A DNA stretch of 55,241 nt from Anaerolineae bacterium (GCA_013178185.1 JABLXC010000024.1:1-55241); one strand, 5' to 3'; shown: positions 8,434-17,185, numbered from the stretch's first letter. Translations and numbers: made by a program. The notes: generated from the letters alone by a model not told the origin.

Positions 8434-9708
8434 CTATTTCGATTTTGAATACCGCTCCACCCGTACATCCGCAGTGATGGCGTGCGCTTCCATCCTTTCG
8501 ATCCTGCACTGGCGGCTGGTCACCTGGCCGATTTCCCAACTGGCGGCAGGCGTCATTTTTTGATAAGTTACCGTCTTGAGAAACTTGCCGACCCAAACGC
8601 CGCCGGTATAGCGGGCAGCGCGCCCGGTTGGCAGGATATGATTCGTCCCGATGGACTTGTCGCCGTATGCAACGGTGGTCTCCTCGCCGATGAAGAGGGA
8701 GCCATAATTGCAGAGTCGGTCAAAGTAGAATCCGGGATCCTGCACGTGGATTTCAAGGTGTTCCGGGGCGTAATCGTCGCTGAGGGCGATTGCCTCGGCG
8801 GCATCTTTTGCGATGTAAATCCGGCCGTTGTTCTCCCAAGAGATTTGGGCGATGTCGCGAGTGGGCAGCACGCTAAGTTGCTTTTCAAGCTCTTCTAGCG
8901 TTCTCCGGCCAAAGGACTCGCTCAGACAAACCAGCGCGACCCCACTGTTGGGATCGTGCTCTGCCTGGCCCAGTAAATCGCAAGCAACGAGGGCCGGATC
9001 AGCTGAGTCATCTGCGATGATCAGGATCTCAGTCGGGCCTGCTAACAGATCAATCCCGCAGCGCCCGAACAGTTGTCGTTTGGCTTCTACTACGTATTTG
9101 TTGCCCGCGCCGCAGATCATATCAACCGGTTCGAAAATGCCCATGCCAAAAGCCATCATCGCAAGCGCTTGCACACCGCCCAGGATGAAGATGCGGTCTG
9201 CCCCGGCGGCTTTCATCGCATTGATCGTGGCAGGGTAGTATCCTTCTCCCTTTACGGGCGGCGTGAACGCCACCACATTTTTTACCCCCGCTACCTTTGC
9301 AGGGATAATGCTCATCTGCGCTGAGCCGAACATCGGATACCGGCCACCTGGGATATAGCTGCCGACCGAGTTAACGGGGATGTGCTTGTGGCCAAGGATC
9401 ACGCCAGGGCGAATTTCGATCTCAACTGGCCTGAGCGAAGCCAACTGTGCCTGGGCAAAAAGCCGCACATTGGCCTGGCAGAAGGCGGTGTCTTCGATCA
9501 CCTGCGGATCTACCTTTGCGATGGCTTCATCTATTTGCGCAGGGCTTAGCTCGAAATCGGGCGGGTTCCAGCTATCAAATTGCTGGCTGTACTTCCTGAC
9601 GGCATCCATGCCGTGCTTTTCAAGGTCGCTGAGTAGTTCCGAAACCAGGCGGGTGGTTTCCGGGTCGCTTTCGAACAGGCGATGCCCCCCATTTTTTAGA
9701 ATTTTCAT
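8434..9708 (-). CDS. HisD-like NAD-dependent alcohol dehydrogenase (HpsN type)
   Basis: The protein has 424 residues in the histidinol dehydrogenase superfamily, which oxidises a primary alcohol to an acid in two NAD-dependent steps. The catalytic pair (APEHLEIH) and zinc-ligand motif (LLGQAEHD) are intact, as are GPTEILIIADD and GTNHILPTGR. The segments SVGSYIPGGRYPMFGSAQMS and TGGVWVGKFLKTVTYQ are typical of the sulfopropanediol 3-dehydrogenase (HpsN) branch rather than biosynthetic HisD, and there are no other his genes here. It is the first gene of a pair with the GlcD-like oxidase. A diol or hydroxy-sulfonate substrate is inferred, not shown. The start at 9708 is preceded by AAGGAGAAG. 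Confidence 0.8.
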   Translation of the reverse strand: MKILKNGGHRLFESDPETTRLVSELLSDLEKHGMDAVRKYSQQFDSWNPPDFELSPAQIDEAIAKVDPQVIEDTAFCQANVRLFAQAQLASLRPVEIEIRPGVILGHKHIPVNSVGSYIPGGRYPMFGSAQMSIIPAKVAGVKNVVAFTPPVKGEGYYPATINAMKAAGADRIFILGGVQALAMMAFGMGIFEPVDMICGAGNKYVVEAKRQLFGRCGIDLLAGPTEILIIADDSADPALVACDLLGQAEHDPNSGVALVCLSESFGRRTLEELEKQLSVLPTRDIAQISWENNGRIYIAKDAAEAIALSDDYAPEHLEIHVQDPGFYFDRLCNYGSLFIGEETTVAYGDKSIGTNHILPTGRAARYTGGVWVGKFLKTVTYQKMTPAASWEIGQVTSRQCRIERMEAHAITADVRVERYSKSK

Positions 9709-10087
9709 GGCTTCTCCTTGCTTTGATTTCGTGTGATTGTGATGGAATTCGTGGATACCTTGCTGGGTAAAGTCTGTCCCTCATCCGTTCCGGCCGCGAG
9801 TTTCCTTTTGATGGCAATGCCATTACACGCGGTTATGATAGGGAAAATCACTCAGACAGGCAACGTCCCTGCTCTTATTATAATCTGCTCTGAAAAGGAG
9901 AAGATCTGAGCGGTGGTGGAGATTCTGGATAGTTTTCCCGTTCCGGACGAAATCTGGCCGGATGGGTCTATCGCGGCGGGAATTAAGCGTCTACCGTTCT
10001 CTTTTCTCTCAATGCGTCTGAGGGTACAATACATATAATCATAATCATGGTGTGATTCGATGTGTGAATTCACAGGAGGAGTGCAAA
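9709..10087. other. Divergent intergenic region between HisD-like and HerA-like genes
   Basis: I see no gene in these 379 bases. They must carry promoters in both directions. A perfect -10 hexamer TATAAT lies at 10034-10039 on the plus strand without a clear -35 box, and AGGAGGA at 10074-10080 is the ribosome site for the HerA-like gene. No strong repeat was found. Confidence 0.4.
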
Positions 10088-12613
10088 GTGAGTTCAAATG
10101 CCAAGTCTCCGCTCTTTTATATCGGCAAGAAATTTGACCCCGCACAGGGAAAAGCTACTGCCGATCAAGTGCTGTATGACCCTGCCGATCTGACCACACA
10201 TGGTTTTGTGACCGGCATGACGGGTTCGGGGAAAACAGGGCTGTGCATCAGCATCCTGGAAGAAGCCGCTCTGAAGGGCATCCCGGCAATCATCATTGAT
10301 CCTAAAGGGGATTTGACTAACCTGGTATTGCATTTCCCGGACCTGGCGCCGAAAGACTTTGAGCCCTGGATTGATCCTGAAGCAGCCCGGCGGGAAGGGA
10401 AAAGCGTACCAGAGATGGCTGAAGCAACTGCCCAAAACTGGCAAAAAGGCCTGACGGATGCCGGGCTGGGGAGGACAGAATTGCTGGCGCTCAAGGATGC
10501 GGTGGATTACGCGATTTACTCGCCAGGTTCGACCGCCGGCATCCCGGTGAACATCCTTTCTTCCTTTGCTTCTCCGGGCCTGCCGTGGGAGGAAAACAGC
10601 GAAGTTCTGCGCGAGAAAATAGCAAGCACGGTAACAGCGCTGCTTGGGCTGGTGGGGATGAATGATATTGACCCGCTGCGGTCGCGCGAGCACATCTTAC
10701 TCTCGAACCTGGTTGAAAATGCGTGGAGCACCGGTAAATCACTTGACCTGAGTGAACTTATCCTTCAGGTGCAAAAGCCTCCTTTTGAACGTTTGGGCGC
10801 TTTTCCGCTGGACAACTTTTTCCCAGAAAAGGATCGTTTTGGGCTGGCAATTTTGCTCAACAACTTTCTGGCTTCTCCTTCATTTCAGGTTTGGCAGGAG
10901 GGACAGGCGCTGGATGTGGCTTCGCTTCTCTATAACCGAGATGGCAAACCACGCCACAGCATCTTTTACATTGCTCATCTGGGCGACAGCGAACGCATGT
11001 TCTTCGTCACGCTGCTTTTTGCCGCCATAGAAACCTGGATGCGCTCGCAGCGCGGCACCAGCGGACTGCGGGCGTTGGTGTATTTTGATGAAATCATGGG
11101 ATATTTGCCGCCAGTGCAAAACCCGCCTTCACGCGGTATTATGCTGCGCATGCTTAAACAAGCGCGCGCCTTTGGGGTAGGGCTGCTGCTGGCGACTCAG
11201 AACCCGGTTGACCTGGATTACAAAGCGCTCTCAAATGCGGGTACCTGGATGATTGGCCGGTTGCAGACCGAGCAGGACCGCGATCGTCTTCTGGAGGGGT
11301 TGATTAGCGCCGATTCAACCATTGACCGCGCTAAGGTCAAGGAATTGTTCAGCAAACTAGGCAAGCGCGTCTTTTTGCTCCACAATGTTCATGATAAGGG
11401 TGGGCCAAAACTCTTTCAGACAAGATTTGCGCTTAACTACCTGGCTGGGCCGATGACGCGCGCTCAGCTTCCAGCTCTCAATCAGTTAGCAGGCGCCGGG
11501 AAAACCGCTCCCATCGCCGAGCAACAGGCGGGGGTTTCGGCGCTGACGTCCAGCCAGCCACATGAGAGCATCGTGACGGCCTCTTCAAAGCCGTTGACGA
11601 GCAGCCCTTCAGATTTCACGGCAGCTCAGCCGGCGATGCCGGCCGGGATCAATGAGTATTATTTGCCCAATGATTTGGGAATTAAAGAAGCGATTGACGC
11701 CGCCGGCCTGGCGGTGAATGGCGCCCCGAATGTCGAAGGAATTGTCTATCGCCCGGCGCTTCTGGCGCAAGCCGAGGTGCGCTATCTGAATCGCCGCTAT
11801 AATTTAGATTTCGGTCGCCAGATTTCTGCGCTGGTAGATCAGAAACCCAGTGGGTTGCTCCGATGGGAACAATTTGCCTGGAATGTCTTTACGCCTTCCT
11901 CTTTGCAACAAATGCCCTTGCCACAGGCAAAGTTCTCTCAGGTGCCTGGCTGGTTGGCGGACGGACGGCAGTTGAAGGAATTGGAAAAAGATTTTTTGGA
12001 ATGGGTTTACCGCAGCGGGAATATCAAACTGCGTGTGAATGAGACGCTCAAGGTTTATGGCAACCCAGAACTCTCGCAGGCCGAATTTCGCGAGATGTGC
12101 AGCAACGCGGCGCGCGAAGCCATGAAAGCCGAACAGTCCAAACTCGATTCGGTTTACAGGAAGAAGATCGCCGATCTGGATAAAAAGATAGATCGCCAGA
12201 AACTGGAAGTGGAAGAACAGAAAGGCGAACTGGATTCACGGCGGCTTGAGGAATTGTCTACTGGCGGCGAGTTGATTTTAAGCCTGTTTGGCGGACGCAA
12301 GAAGAGCCTGTCCAGCTCCCTCTCGAAGCGCCGTATGACATCGAAAGCGAAAAGCGATTATGAGCAAGAGCTTAAGGAACTGGAAACACTGCAGAAAGAC
12401 TATGCCGCCCTGGAGAAGGATTACCAAAGCGCCCTGAAGGATTTGCAAGATGCCTGGGCGGAAAAGGTGAATGACGTGACCGAAATCCCGCTGGCACCGG
12501 CGCAAAAGGATATCCACCTCGACCTGTTCGGCGTGGCGTGGCGGCCTTATTATCTGGTGAAAGTAGGGAACAAAACTCAAGAGGTTCCGGCTTTCAAACA
12601 AGCTCCCAGGTAA
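10088..12613 (+). CDS. DUF853/HerA-like ATPase with C-terminal coiled coil
   Basis: The protein has 841 residues. The GTG at 10088 is chosen because AGGAGGA sits seven bases before it. The N-terminal half is a HerA/FtsK-fold ATPase of the DUF853 (YjgR) group: Walker A GMTGSGKTGLC near residue 50, IIIDPKGDLTNL, Walker B ALVYFDEIMGYLPP, and the sensor segment LLLATQNPVDLDYKALSN. After about residue 470 there is a low-complexity linker, a globular part, and a long charged coiled coil (about 680-800, including DKKIDRQKLEVEEQKGEL). The extreme C-terminus carries FGVAWRPYYLV. Family members are predicted DNA-translocating or remodelling ATPases with no settled role. It is monocistronic and ends at a strong terminator. 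Confidence 0.85.
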   Translation: MSSNAKSPLFYIGKKFDPAQGKATADQVLYDPADLTTHGFVTGMTGSGKTGLCISILEEAALKGIPAIIIDPKGDLTNLVLHFPDLAPKDFEPWIDPEAARREGKSVPEMAEATAQNWQKGLTDAGLGRTELLALKDAVDYAIYSPGSTAGIPVNILSSFASPGLPWEENSEVLREKIASTVTALLGLVGMNDIDPLRSREHILLSNLVENAWSTGKSLDLSELILQVQKPPFERLGAFPLDNFFPEKDRFGLAILLNNFLASPSFQVWQEGQALDVASLLYNRDGKPRHSIFYIAHLGDSERMFFVTLLFAAIETWMRSQRGTSGLRALVYFDEIMGYLPPVQNPPSRGIMLRMLKQARAFGVGLLLATQNPVDLDYKALSNAGTWMIGRLQTEQDRDRLLEGLISADSTIDRAKVKELFSKLGKRVFLLHNVHDKGGPKLFQTRFALNYLAGPMTRAQLPALNQLAGAGKTAPIAEQQAGVSALTSSQPHESIVTASSKPLTSSPSDFTAAQPAMPAGINEYYLPNDLGIKEAIDAAGLAVNGAPNVEGIVYRPALLAQAEVRYLNRRYNLDFGRQISALVDQKPSGLLRWEQFAWNVFTPSSLQQMPLPQAKFSQVPGWLADGRQLKELEKDFLEWVYRSGNIKLRVNETLKVYGNPELSQAEFREMCSNAAREAMKAEQSKLDSVYRKKIADLDKKIDRQKLEVEEQKGELDSRRLEELSTGGELILSLFGGRKKSLSSSLSKRRMTSKAKSDYEQELKELETLQKDYAALEKDYQSALKDLQDAWAEKVNDVTEIPLAPAQKDIHLDLFGVAWRPYYLVKVGNKTQEVPAFKQAPR

Positions 12614-12640
12614 GCTGCGCTTTGCTTTAATGCGTGTTTA

Positions 12641-12672
12641 AAAACGGGCTGCTCAGCGAGCAGCCCGTTTTT
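12641..12672. terminator. Strong bidirectional rho-independent terminator
   Basis: AAAACGGGCTGCT pairs with AGCAGCCCGTTTT around a short loop, with a T run on the plus-strand side and an A run on the other. It lies between the converging HerA-like and YceI genes and can stop transcription from both. Confidence 0.85.
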
Positions 12673-12684
12673 GATGGGATCCTA

Positions 12685-13416
12685 TCAAGGCCTTGCTACA
12701 AAGCGAAAAGTGAGCTTTACCAGATCTTCTGTCTGTAGAATACCAGCAAGCGAGATTGGACCAACGCCAAAATCGCTCATTAAAATATTGGTTGTAGCAG
12801 TGCCACTCAGCGTGTTGTCTTGCAGTCGGGCGGCGATATCAAAGGCAACCGGAAGGGTTACCTGGCGCACCGTCAGGTCGCCGGTTACCCTGAAGGTATA
12901 ATCCTGTCCCTCCTGGTAGCTTGCTGGCAGGCCTTCGATTTCTGTGGGAATAAAAGTGGCAATTGGATAACGCTCCGATTCCAGAAAGCGCTGGCGGATG
13001 GCGTTGTCGCGCCTGGAGCTGTCGGATTTGAACTGGCTGATATCAACACTGATTGGCCCGATCGTGCTAGCGGGTGGATTGGCCAGATCTGCAAAAATTT
13101 CTCCATTTATCTGGCCTGTCACACCGATTGCAACCGCGAAGCGGTTGTTCTGGTTCAAAAAAGTTTCTCCAACTTCGTATTGTACCTCGGATTCGCCCGG
13201 TGCAATCTTGAAGACGACCTTGCCAGCCGGGTCCGGCGGCGCGGTGGTTGGGTTTTCGATGGTTGCCGTTGGGTCCGGCAGGGTTGGCTGGGGAGGGCTT
13301 GTCGGCGTTTCTACTGGACGGGTCGGCTCCGGCGTCGCTGTCGCCAGTGGGGGGGCGCTGACGCATGAGCTAAGAATTATAGCTAACAGAACTGTCGCCG
13401 CTAAGATTTGCTTCAT
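12685..13416 (-). CDS. YceI-family lipoprotein
   Basis: The protein has 243 residues from the ATG at 13416, which has GGAG six bases upstream; an ATG four codons earlier is also possible. A signal peptide with lipobox LSSC is followed by a Pro/Thr-rich linker (about residues 22-65) and then a YceI domain. YceI domains are lipocalin-like barrels that bind isoprenoid-type lipids. Recognisable segments are VQYEVGETFLNQNNRFAVAI, SVDISQFKSDSSRRDNAI, RYPIATFIPTEIEGLP, GDLTVRQVTLPVAFDI and SDFGVGPISLAG. It probably sits on the outer face of the cytoplasmic membrane. The ligand is unknown. It is downstream of recR on the same strand but separated by a perfect inverted repeat, so it may be a separate unit. 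Confidence 0.85.
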   Translation of the reverse strand: MKQILAATVLLAIILSSCVSAPPLATATPEPTRPVETPTSPPQPTLPDPTATIENPTTAPPDPAGKVVFKIAPGESEVQYEVGETFLNQNNRFAVAIGVTGQINGEIFADLANPPASTIGPISVDISQFKSDSSRRDNAIRQRFLESERYPIATFIPTEIEGLPASYQEGQDYTFRVTGDLTVRQVTLPVAFDIAARLQDNTLSGTATTNILMSDFGVGPISLAGILQTEDLVKLTFRFVARP

Positions 13417-13440
13417 TTGCTGCTCCATTTTTCATAAACA

Positions 13441-13471
13441 ATAATCGGTAAACTAAAAGTTTACCGATTAT
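13441..13471. repeat. Perfect 14-bp inverted repeat between recR and yceI-like gene
   Basis: ATAATCGGTAAACT and AGTTTACCGATTAT are exact reverse complements around a 3-base AAA spacer. On the minus strand the stem follows recR by about 45 bases and precedes the YceI gene by 24. It can be read as a terminator of the dnaX-ybaB-recR operon, since a U-rich stretch TTATTGTTTATG follows. It could equally be an operator in front of the YceI gene. Confidence 0.6.
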
Positions 13472-13515
13472 ATCCAATTTGAAGCAACAATGTCAAATTC
13501 TGCAGAAGCTTGGGG

Positions 13516-14124
13516 TTAACTGATTTCTTGCCGGCCAGCCAGCGCCCGCAGAATGGTATTCTGGTCAGCGTATTCCAGGTCGCCGCCAACGGGCAGGCCG
13601 CGCGCCAGGCGAGTTACCCGTACGCCATAGTGTATGACCTGTTGGCGGATGTACAAGGCGGTGGCGTCGCCTTCCATGCTAGGGTTGGTTGCGACGATGA
13701 TCTCCCGGATATTTTCCTTCTTCACCCGTTCTATCAGGGGAGCCATTTTCAGATCTTCGGGGCCGATTCCCTCGATAGGTGAGAGTACACCGTGCAACAC
13801 GTGGTACCTACCGTTAAAACCGCCAGTCTGTTCGATCATGAGGACATCCAAAGGCTCTTCCACGATACAAAGACTGCTCTGATCTCTGTGGGTATTCGCG
13901 CAAATATCGCAAATCTCTTGATGGGCGATCGTGATATTAAAACAAACTGGACACATGCCCGTCCCGCTTTTTAGCGTCAGGAGCGCATTTGCCAGGTTTT
14001 GGGACAACTCCTCGGGGGCGCGCAGCAAAAAGAAGGCCAGGCGGGAAGCCGTCTTGGGGCCAATCCCTGGCAGGCGTTCAAAGGCCTGGATCAGGTTAGA
14101 AACAGGTTCAGGCAGAACGGTCAT
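13516..14124 (-). CDS. recR: Recombination protein RecR
   Basis: The protein has 202 residues, the usual RecR length. The N-terminal helix-hairpin-helix (FERLPGIGPKTASRLAFFLL), a four-Cys zinc finger (CPVCFNIT with EICDIC) and a Toprim domain (LCIVEEPLDVLMIEQTGGFN) are all present. The conserved C-terminus reads RLARGLPVGGDLEYADQNT. RecR works with RecO and RecF to load RecA on gapped DNA. It is eight bases downstream of the ybaB stop in the classic dnaX-ybaB-recR operon order. Confidence 0.97.
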   Translation of the reverse strand: MTVLPEPVSNLIQAFERLPGIGPKTASRLAFFLLRAPEELSQNLANALLTLKSGTGMCPVCFNITIAHQEICDICANTHRDQSSLCIVEEPLDVLMIEQTGGFNGRYHVLHGVLSPIEGIGPEDLKMAPLIERVKKENIREIIVATNPSMEGDATALYIRQQVIHYGVRVTRLARGLPVGGDLEYADQNTILRALAGRQEIS

Positions 14125-14132
14125 AGCAGAGC

Positions 14133-14474
14133 TTAGAAACCCATGCCGGGTAGTCCGCCTGCCAGCGGCCCCAAACGCTCTGCCGCCAGCTGGCGTGATT
14201 TGTCCAGCGCCAGGTTGAAGGCGGTCAGAATCAAATCTTGCAGCATCTCTGCATCAGCGTCTTTCAAAAGCTCCGGATCGATGACGACGGCCTTGCAGCG
14301 TTGGTCGCCGGTCACGGTCACTTTTACCGCTCCTCCGCCGGCAGTCTCGGTCACAGTCTCTTCGGCCAGGCGAGCCTGGGCTGACTCCAATTGTTCTTGC
14401 AAAGCCCTGATCTGGGCCATCATGCCGCCTCCGCCGCCTTTGCCGCCCATGGGTCTATTAAAACCTTTTGCCAT
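14133..14474 (-). CDS. ybaB: YbaB/EbfC family nucleoid-associated protein
   Basis: The protein has 113 residues. A Gly-rich start (PMGGKGGGGGMMAQIRALQ) is followed by a helical arm, the sheet segment GGGAVKVTVTGDQRCKAVVI, then DPELLKDADAEMLQDLILTA and a C-terminal helix with a Gly/Met/Pro tail. YbaB dimers are tweezer-like DNA-binding proteins. The gene lies between dnaX and recR, its usual place. The run of Gly near the N-terminus is longer than in most homologues I know. Confidence 0.93.
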   Translation of the reverse strand: MAKGFNRPMGGKGGGGGMMAQIRALQEQLESAQARLAEETVTETAGGGAVKVTVTGDQRCKAVVIDPELLKDADAEMLQDLILTAFNLALDKSRQLAAERLGPLAGGLPGMGF

Positions 14475-14504
14475 AACACTACCTCCTACAAAATCAGTAA
14501 AAAC

Positions 14505-16103
14505 TCATTCTTTATGGACAATCTGTCCTCCCAGGTTGAGCGCAGCGCCGACCATGCCGTCGCTGTCCACTTCCAGGTTGTCCAGATTAAAATTGGTCTT
14601 TGGGTTGACAATGCAAGCGATGTGGACTTTTTTCCCTGTAACCTCGCTCATCACTTTGCAAATCAACTCGCGATTTTCACGAATTTCCATCTTTGACTTT
14701 AGCACTTCAGTCGCAAAGCCCAGAATTAACATACCGCTTTTGATTCCCAACGGCCTGGAAGAATTCAGTAAGGCCTCAGTTGGCATGCTGTGTTGTTTGA
14801 CGATTGCCCGGATGCGCTTCCAATGCTGGCGTACGTCTTCCAGGGTGAGCTCATCGCCCGGAGGAGGCGCTGGCGGCGCGGCTTTTTCGGGTGCTTGTGG
14901 CTGCGGCTGGGGCGCCGGTTGTTCGGGTTCTGGTTTTTCCCTGAGACTAGAAGAGTGGGCAGCCTGTGCGGCGACGGGCGCGGCAGGGAGAGGGGCACTT
15001 TTTTTCGGTTGGGACGCGGCGGCCAGTGGTGTGGTAATGGCCTGGGCAAACGCCAGCTCCAGCAATAAGCTGGGCTGCCAGCCGTTTCTGAGCTGGCTGG
15101 CTGCATTGTTGAAAAGCTGGATGGTTTCCAGCAGAAAAGGGCGCTCGAATTCAGAAGCGTGGGCATCCATTTGGGCACGCACTTCGGGCGTGGTTTCAAT
15201 TTGATCTGGACTGTTAAGCTGGATCAATAACAGGCTACGCAGGTATTCCACCACCTGTCTGGCAAACTGGCGCGGGTCTGTTCCGCTATCGAGCGCCTGA
15301 TGAATGCAACTCAATCCTTCTCCGCTTTGCCTTGCCAGGATTGCGCTTACCAGTTTAATCACCACCTGGCTGGTGGCTGCGCCGAGCACAGTTTGGGCGG
15401 TCTCGAGGGTAATTTTTTGGCCGGTCGAGGTGAGCTGGTCCAGGAGGGAGATGGCGTCCCGCATCGAGCCGGTTGCCTGACGGGCGATCAGGTTCAGCGC
15501 TTCTGGTTCTACCTTCAGTTTTTCTTGTTTACAAAGCTCCGTCAGGTGTGCAACTATTTCCTTAACCGGTATCCGACGGAATTCATGCCGCTGGCAGCGT
15601 GACAAGACGGTAGGGGGGATCTTGTGAACTTCGGTGGTGGCGAGGATAAAGATAGCGTGTGGCGGCGGTTCTTCCAGTGTTTTCAGAAGGGCGTTGAACG
15701 CCGCTGTGGACAGCATGTGAACTTCATCAATGATATAGACTTTGTAACGTCCCTGGCTTGGCGAGAAGTTGATCTTATCCCGCAGATCGCGCACGTCTTC
15801 CACGCTGGTATTCGAGGCGGCGTCGACCTCGATGAGGTCCAAAAATCGGCCTTCGTTGACGGCCTTACAGTGGCTGCACCGGTCGCATGGTCGCTCCGAC
15901 AGGTCTTCTGCCAGGCAGTTAAGCGCCTTTGCCAGCAGGCGGGCCGTGGTTGTTTTGCCGGTGCCGCGTGGCCCGGCAAATAGGTAGGCATGCCCAACCC
16001 GGCCAACCTTCACTGCATTTTTTAAAGTAAGGATGACATGTTCCTGGCCGATCACCTGGTCCCAAAGCTGCGGCCGCCATTTACGATAAAGCGCCTGTGT
16101 CAT
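14505..16103 (-). CDS. dnaX: DNA polymerase III subunit gamma/tau
   Basis: The protein has 532 residues. The AAA+ clamp-loader core is complete: Walker A GPRGTGKTTTARLLAKAL, a Cys zinc module (CLAEDLSERPCDRCSHC), Walker B IIDEVHMLS, sensor ILATTEVHKIP and the SRC motif LSRCQRHEF. The collar domain follows to about residue 365. A Pro/Ala/Gln-rich linker (about 365-425) leads to a C-terminal tau-like domain. DnaX loads the sliding clamp and couples polymerases at the fork. I see no obvious slippery heptamer with which to predict a gamma form. It starts 12 bases after the LTD protein gene, so they are probably cotranscribed. Confidence 0.96.
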   Translation of the reverse strand: MTQALYRKWRPQLWDQVIGQEHVILTLKNAVKVGRVGHAYLFAGPRGTGKTTTARLLAKALNCLAEDLSERPCDRCSHCKAVNEGRFLDLIEVDAASNTSVEDVRDLRDKINFSPSQGRYKVYIIDEVHMLSTAAFNALLKTLEEPPPHAIFILATTEVHKIPPTVLSRCQRHEFRRIPVKEIVAHLTELCKQEKLKVEPEALNLIARQATGSMRDAISLLDQLTSTGQKITLETAQTVLGAATSQVVIKLVSAILARQSGEGLSCIHQALDSGTDPRQFARQVVEYLRSLLLIQLNSPDQIETTPEVRAQMDAHASEFERPFLLETIQLFNNAASQLRNGWQPSLLLELAFAQAITTPLAAASQPKKSAPLPAAPVAAQAAHSSSLREKPEPEQPAPQPQPQAPEKAAPPAPPPGDELTLEDVRQHWKRIRAIVKQHSMPTEALLNSSRPLGIKSGMLILGFATEVLKSKMEIRENRELICKVMSEVTGKKVHIACIVNPKTNFNLDNLEVDSDGMVGAALNLGGQIVHKE

Positions 16104-16115
16104 TGTCCTGCTTTC

Positions 16116-16601
16116 TCACCGGATAAGATATTTTGCTCTGAGTACGCCATCGGAATCGCGCAACGATACGGTTTCTCCGATTCTCCACACGGGCCGGTCT
16201 AATTTCCAATAGAGGGCAGTGGGGGTGTTGACCCCGACCCGGGTGAAGACATCGATGCTGCCGTTGACAAAATTGAGCTGCGGAAACACAAAGGCGTTGC
16301 CGTCTTCGTCTTCCAGTTTCCAGCCGGTTAACCAAAGATCGCCAGATTGGACGCGTACCAGCCGGACGGTTTCGCTTTCGGCAATGCCAACCCCAAATAC
16401 GTTTTCAATTTCGATCAATGGCTGGTCAGCGGGGGGTAAAGTGGCCATCGCAGCCGAGGACGCCGCCACAGGGAGCTGTTCTATGGAGGGGATTTCGGTT
16501 TTGTGTGTCAGGTCCCAAATCCATAGCACCAACAACGTCGTCAGGGCGGAGATAAAGATGTTCAACAGAATGTATGGAACGAGTCGTCTTCTGGCTCTCA
16601 T
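16116..16601 (-). CDS. Membrane-anchored lamin-tail-domain (LTD) protein
   Basis: The protein has 161 residues. A basic N-terminus (MRARRRLVPY) precedes one membrane segment (about 10-30), so the remainder should lie outside the cytoplasm. Residues 75-160 look like a lamin-tail immunoglobulin-like domain: VRLVRVQSGDLWLTGWKLED, an FVFPQLNFVNGSIDVFTRVG segment and a final RPVWRIGETVSLRDSDG strand pair. LTD domains of this kind are common in Chloroflexota envelope proteins; their ligands are unknown. The gene heads the dnaX-ybaB-recR operon. The pairing may only reflect shared transcription. Confidence 0.75.
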   Translation of the reverse strand: MRARRRLVPYILLNIFISALTTLLVLWIWDLTHKTEIPSIEQLPVAASSAAMATLPPADQPLIEIENVFGVGIAESETVRLVRVQSGDLWLTGWKLEDEDGNAFVFPQLNFVNGSIDVFTRVGVNTPTALYWKLDRPVWRIGETVSLRDSDGVLRAKYLIR

Positions 16602-16643
16602 GGCTTGACCTTGGTTGAATCATAGCATATTTCGACGGTAAGA

Positions 16644-16652
16644 TGATATAAA
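16644..16652 (+). promoter_or_regulatory. Extended -10 promoter for the NYN-domain gene
   Basis: TGATATAAA fits an extended -10 element (TGn plus TATAAA) 28 bases upstream of the TTG start codon. The -35 region is weak. The leader would be about 20 bases and contains GGGAGAAAG as ribosome site. Confidence 0.45.
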
Positions 16653-16679
16653 ATAGAGAACTTCGAAGGGAGAAAGATT

Positions 16680-17141
16680 TTGGCTTACCTGGTGGATGGT
16701 CATAACCTGATCCCCAAATTGGGAATCCGTTTAGACGACCCGGACGATGAGCGCAGGCTGTTGGAGCGGCTGCAAGAATTTTGCCGCGCCAGCCGAAAAA
16801 AGATTGAGGTCTTTTTTGACCGAGCGCCTGCCGGTTTTGCAAATACTCGCCGCTTTGGAATGGTGAAAGCCCATTTTATTCGCAGCGGAGAAACAGCTGA
16901 TGAGGCTATCCTGGCTCGTTTGCGAAGATTGGGGCGGGCGGCAGCAAACTGGACGGTGGTTTCTTCCGATCTGCGCCTTCAGGCTGAGGCCCGTGCCCTC
17001 AAAGCTCTGGTGATGGCGTCGGAAGATTTTGCCCTCCAGATCAAGAATGTTCAAACCGGCGAGATGGCCGGTAAGCGAGAAGAAATGATGAGTGATGAGG
17101 ATGTTCAGGAGTGGTTGAATATATTTAGAGAAAGAAAATAG
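16680..17141 (+). CDS. NYN-domain (YacP/Rae1-like) ribonuclease
   Basis: The protein has 153 residues, starting with TTG at 16680, which is preceded by GGGAGAAAG. The PIN-like NYN fold is clear: AYLVDGHNLIPKLG with the first catalytic Asp, EVFFDRAPAGF with the second acidic site, SGETADEAILARLRR, and VVSSDLRLQAEARAL with the last Asp. These are metal-dependent nucleases; the Bacillus relative Rae1 cuts mRNA on the ribosome. Here the family assignment is seen in sequence and the RNA target is not known. It is divergent from the dnaX operon and precedes the small-RNA candidate. Confidence 0.9.
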   Translation: MAYLVDGHNLIPKLGIRLDDPDDERRLLERLQEFCRASRKKIEVFFDRAPAGFANTRRFGMVKAHFIRSGETADEAILARLRRLGRAAANWTVVSSDLRLQAEARALKALVMASEDFALQIKNVQTGEMAGKREEMMSDEDVQEWLNIFRERK

Positions 17142-17185
17142 AAAAACTCTTAATTATTTTTAATGCAATGTAGACCGAATTCGTG

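Noticed and set aside
8434-9708. Biosynthetic histidinol dehydrogenase (hisD)
   Set aside because: The active-site residues fit the superfamily, but the surrounding motifs are of the HpsN type and no other histidine genes are present.
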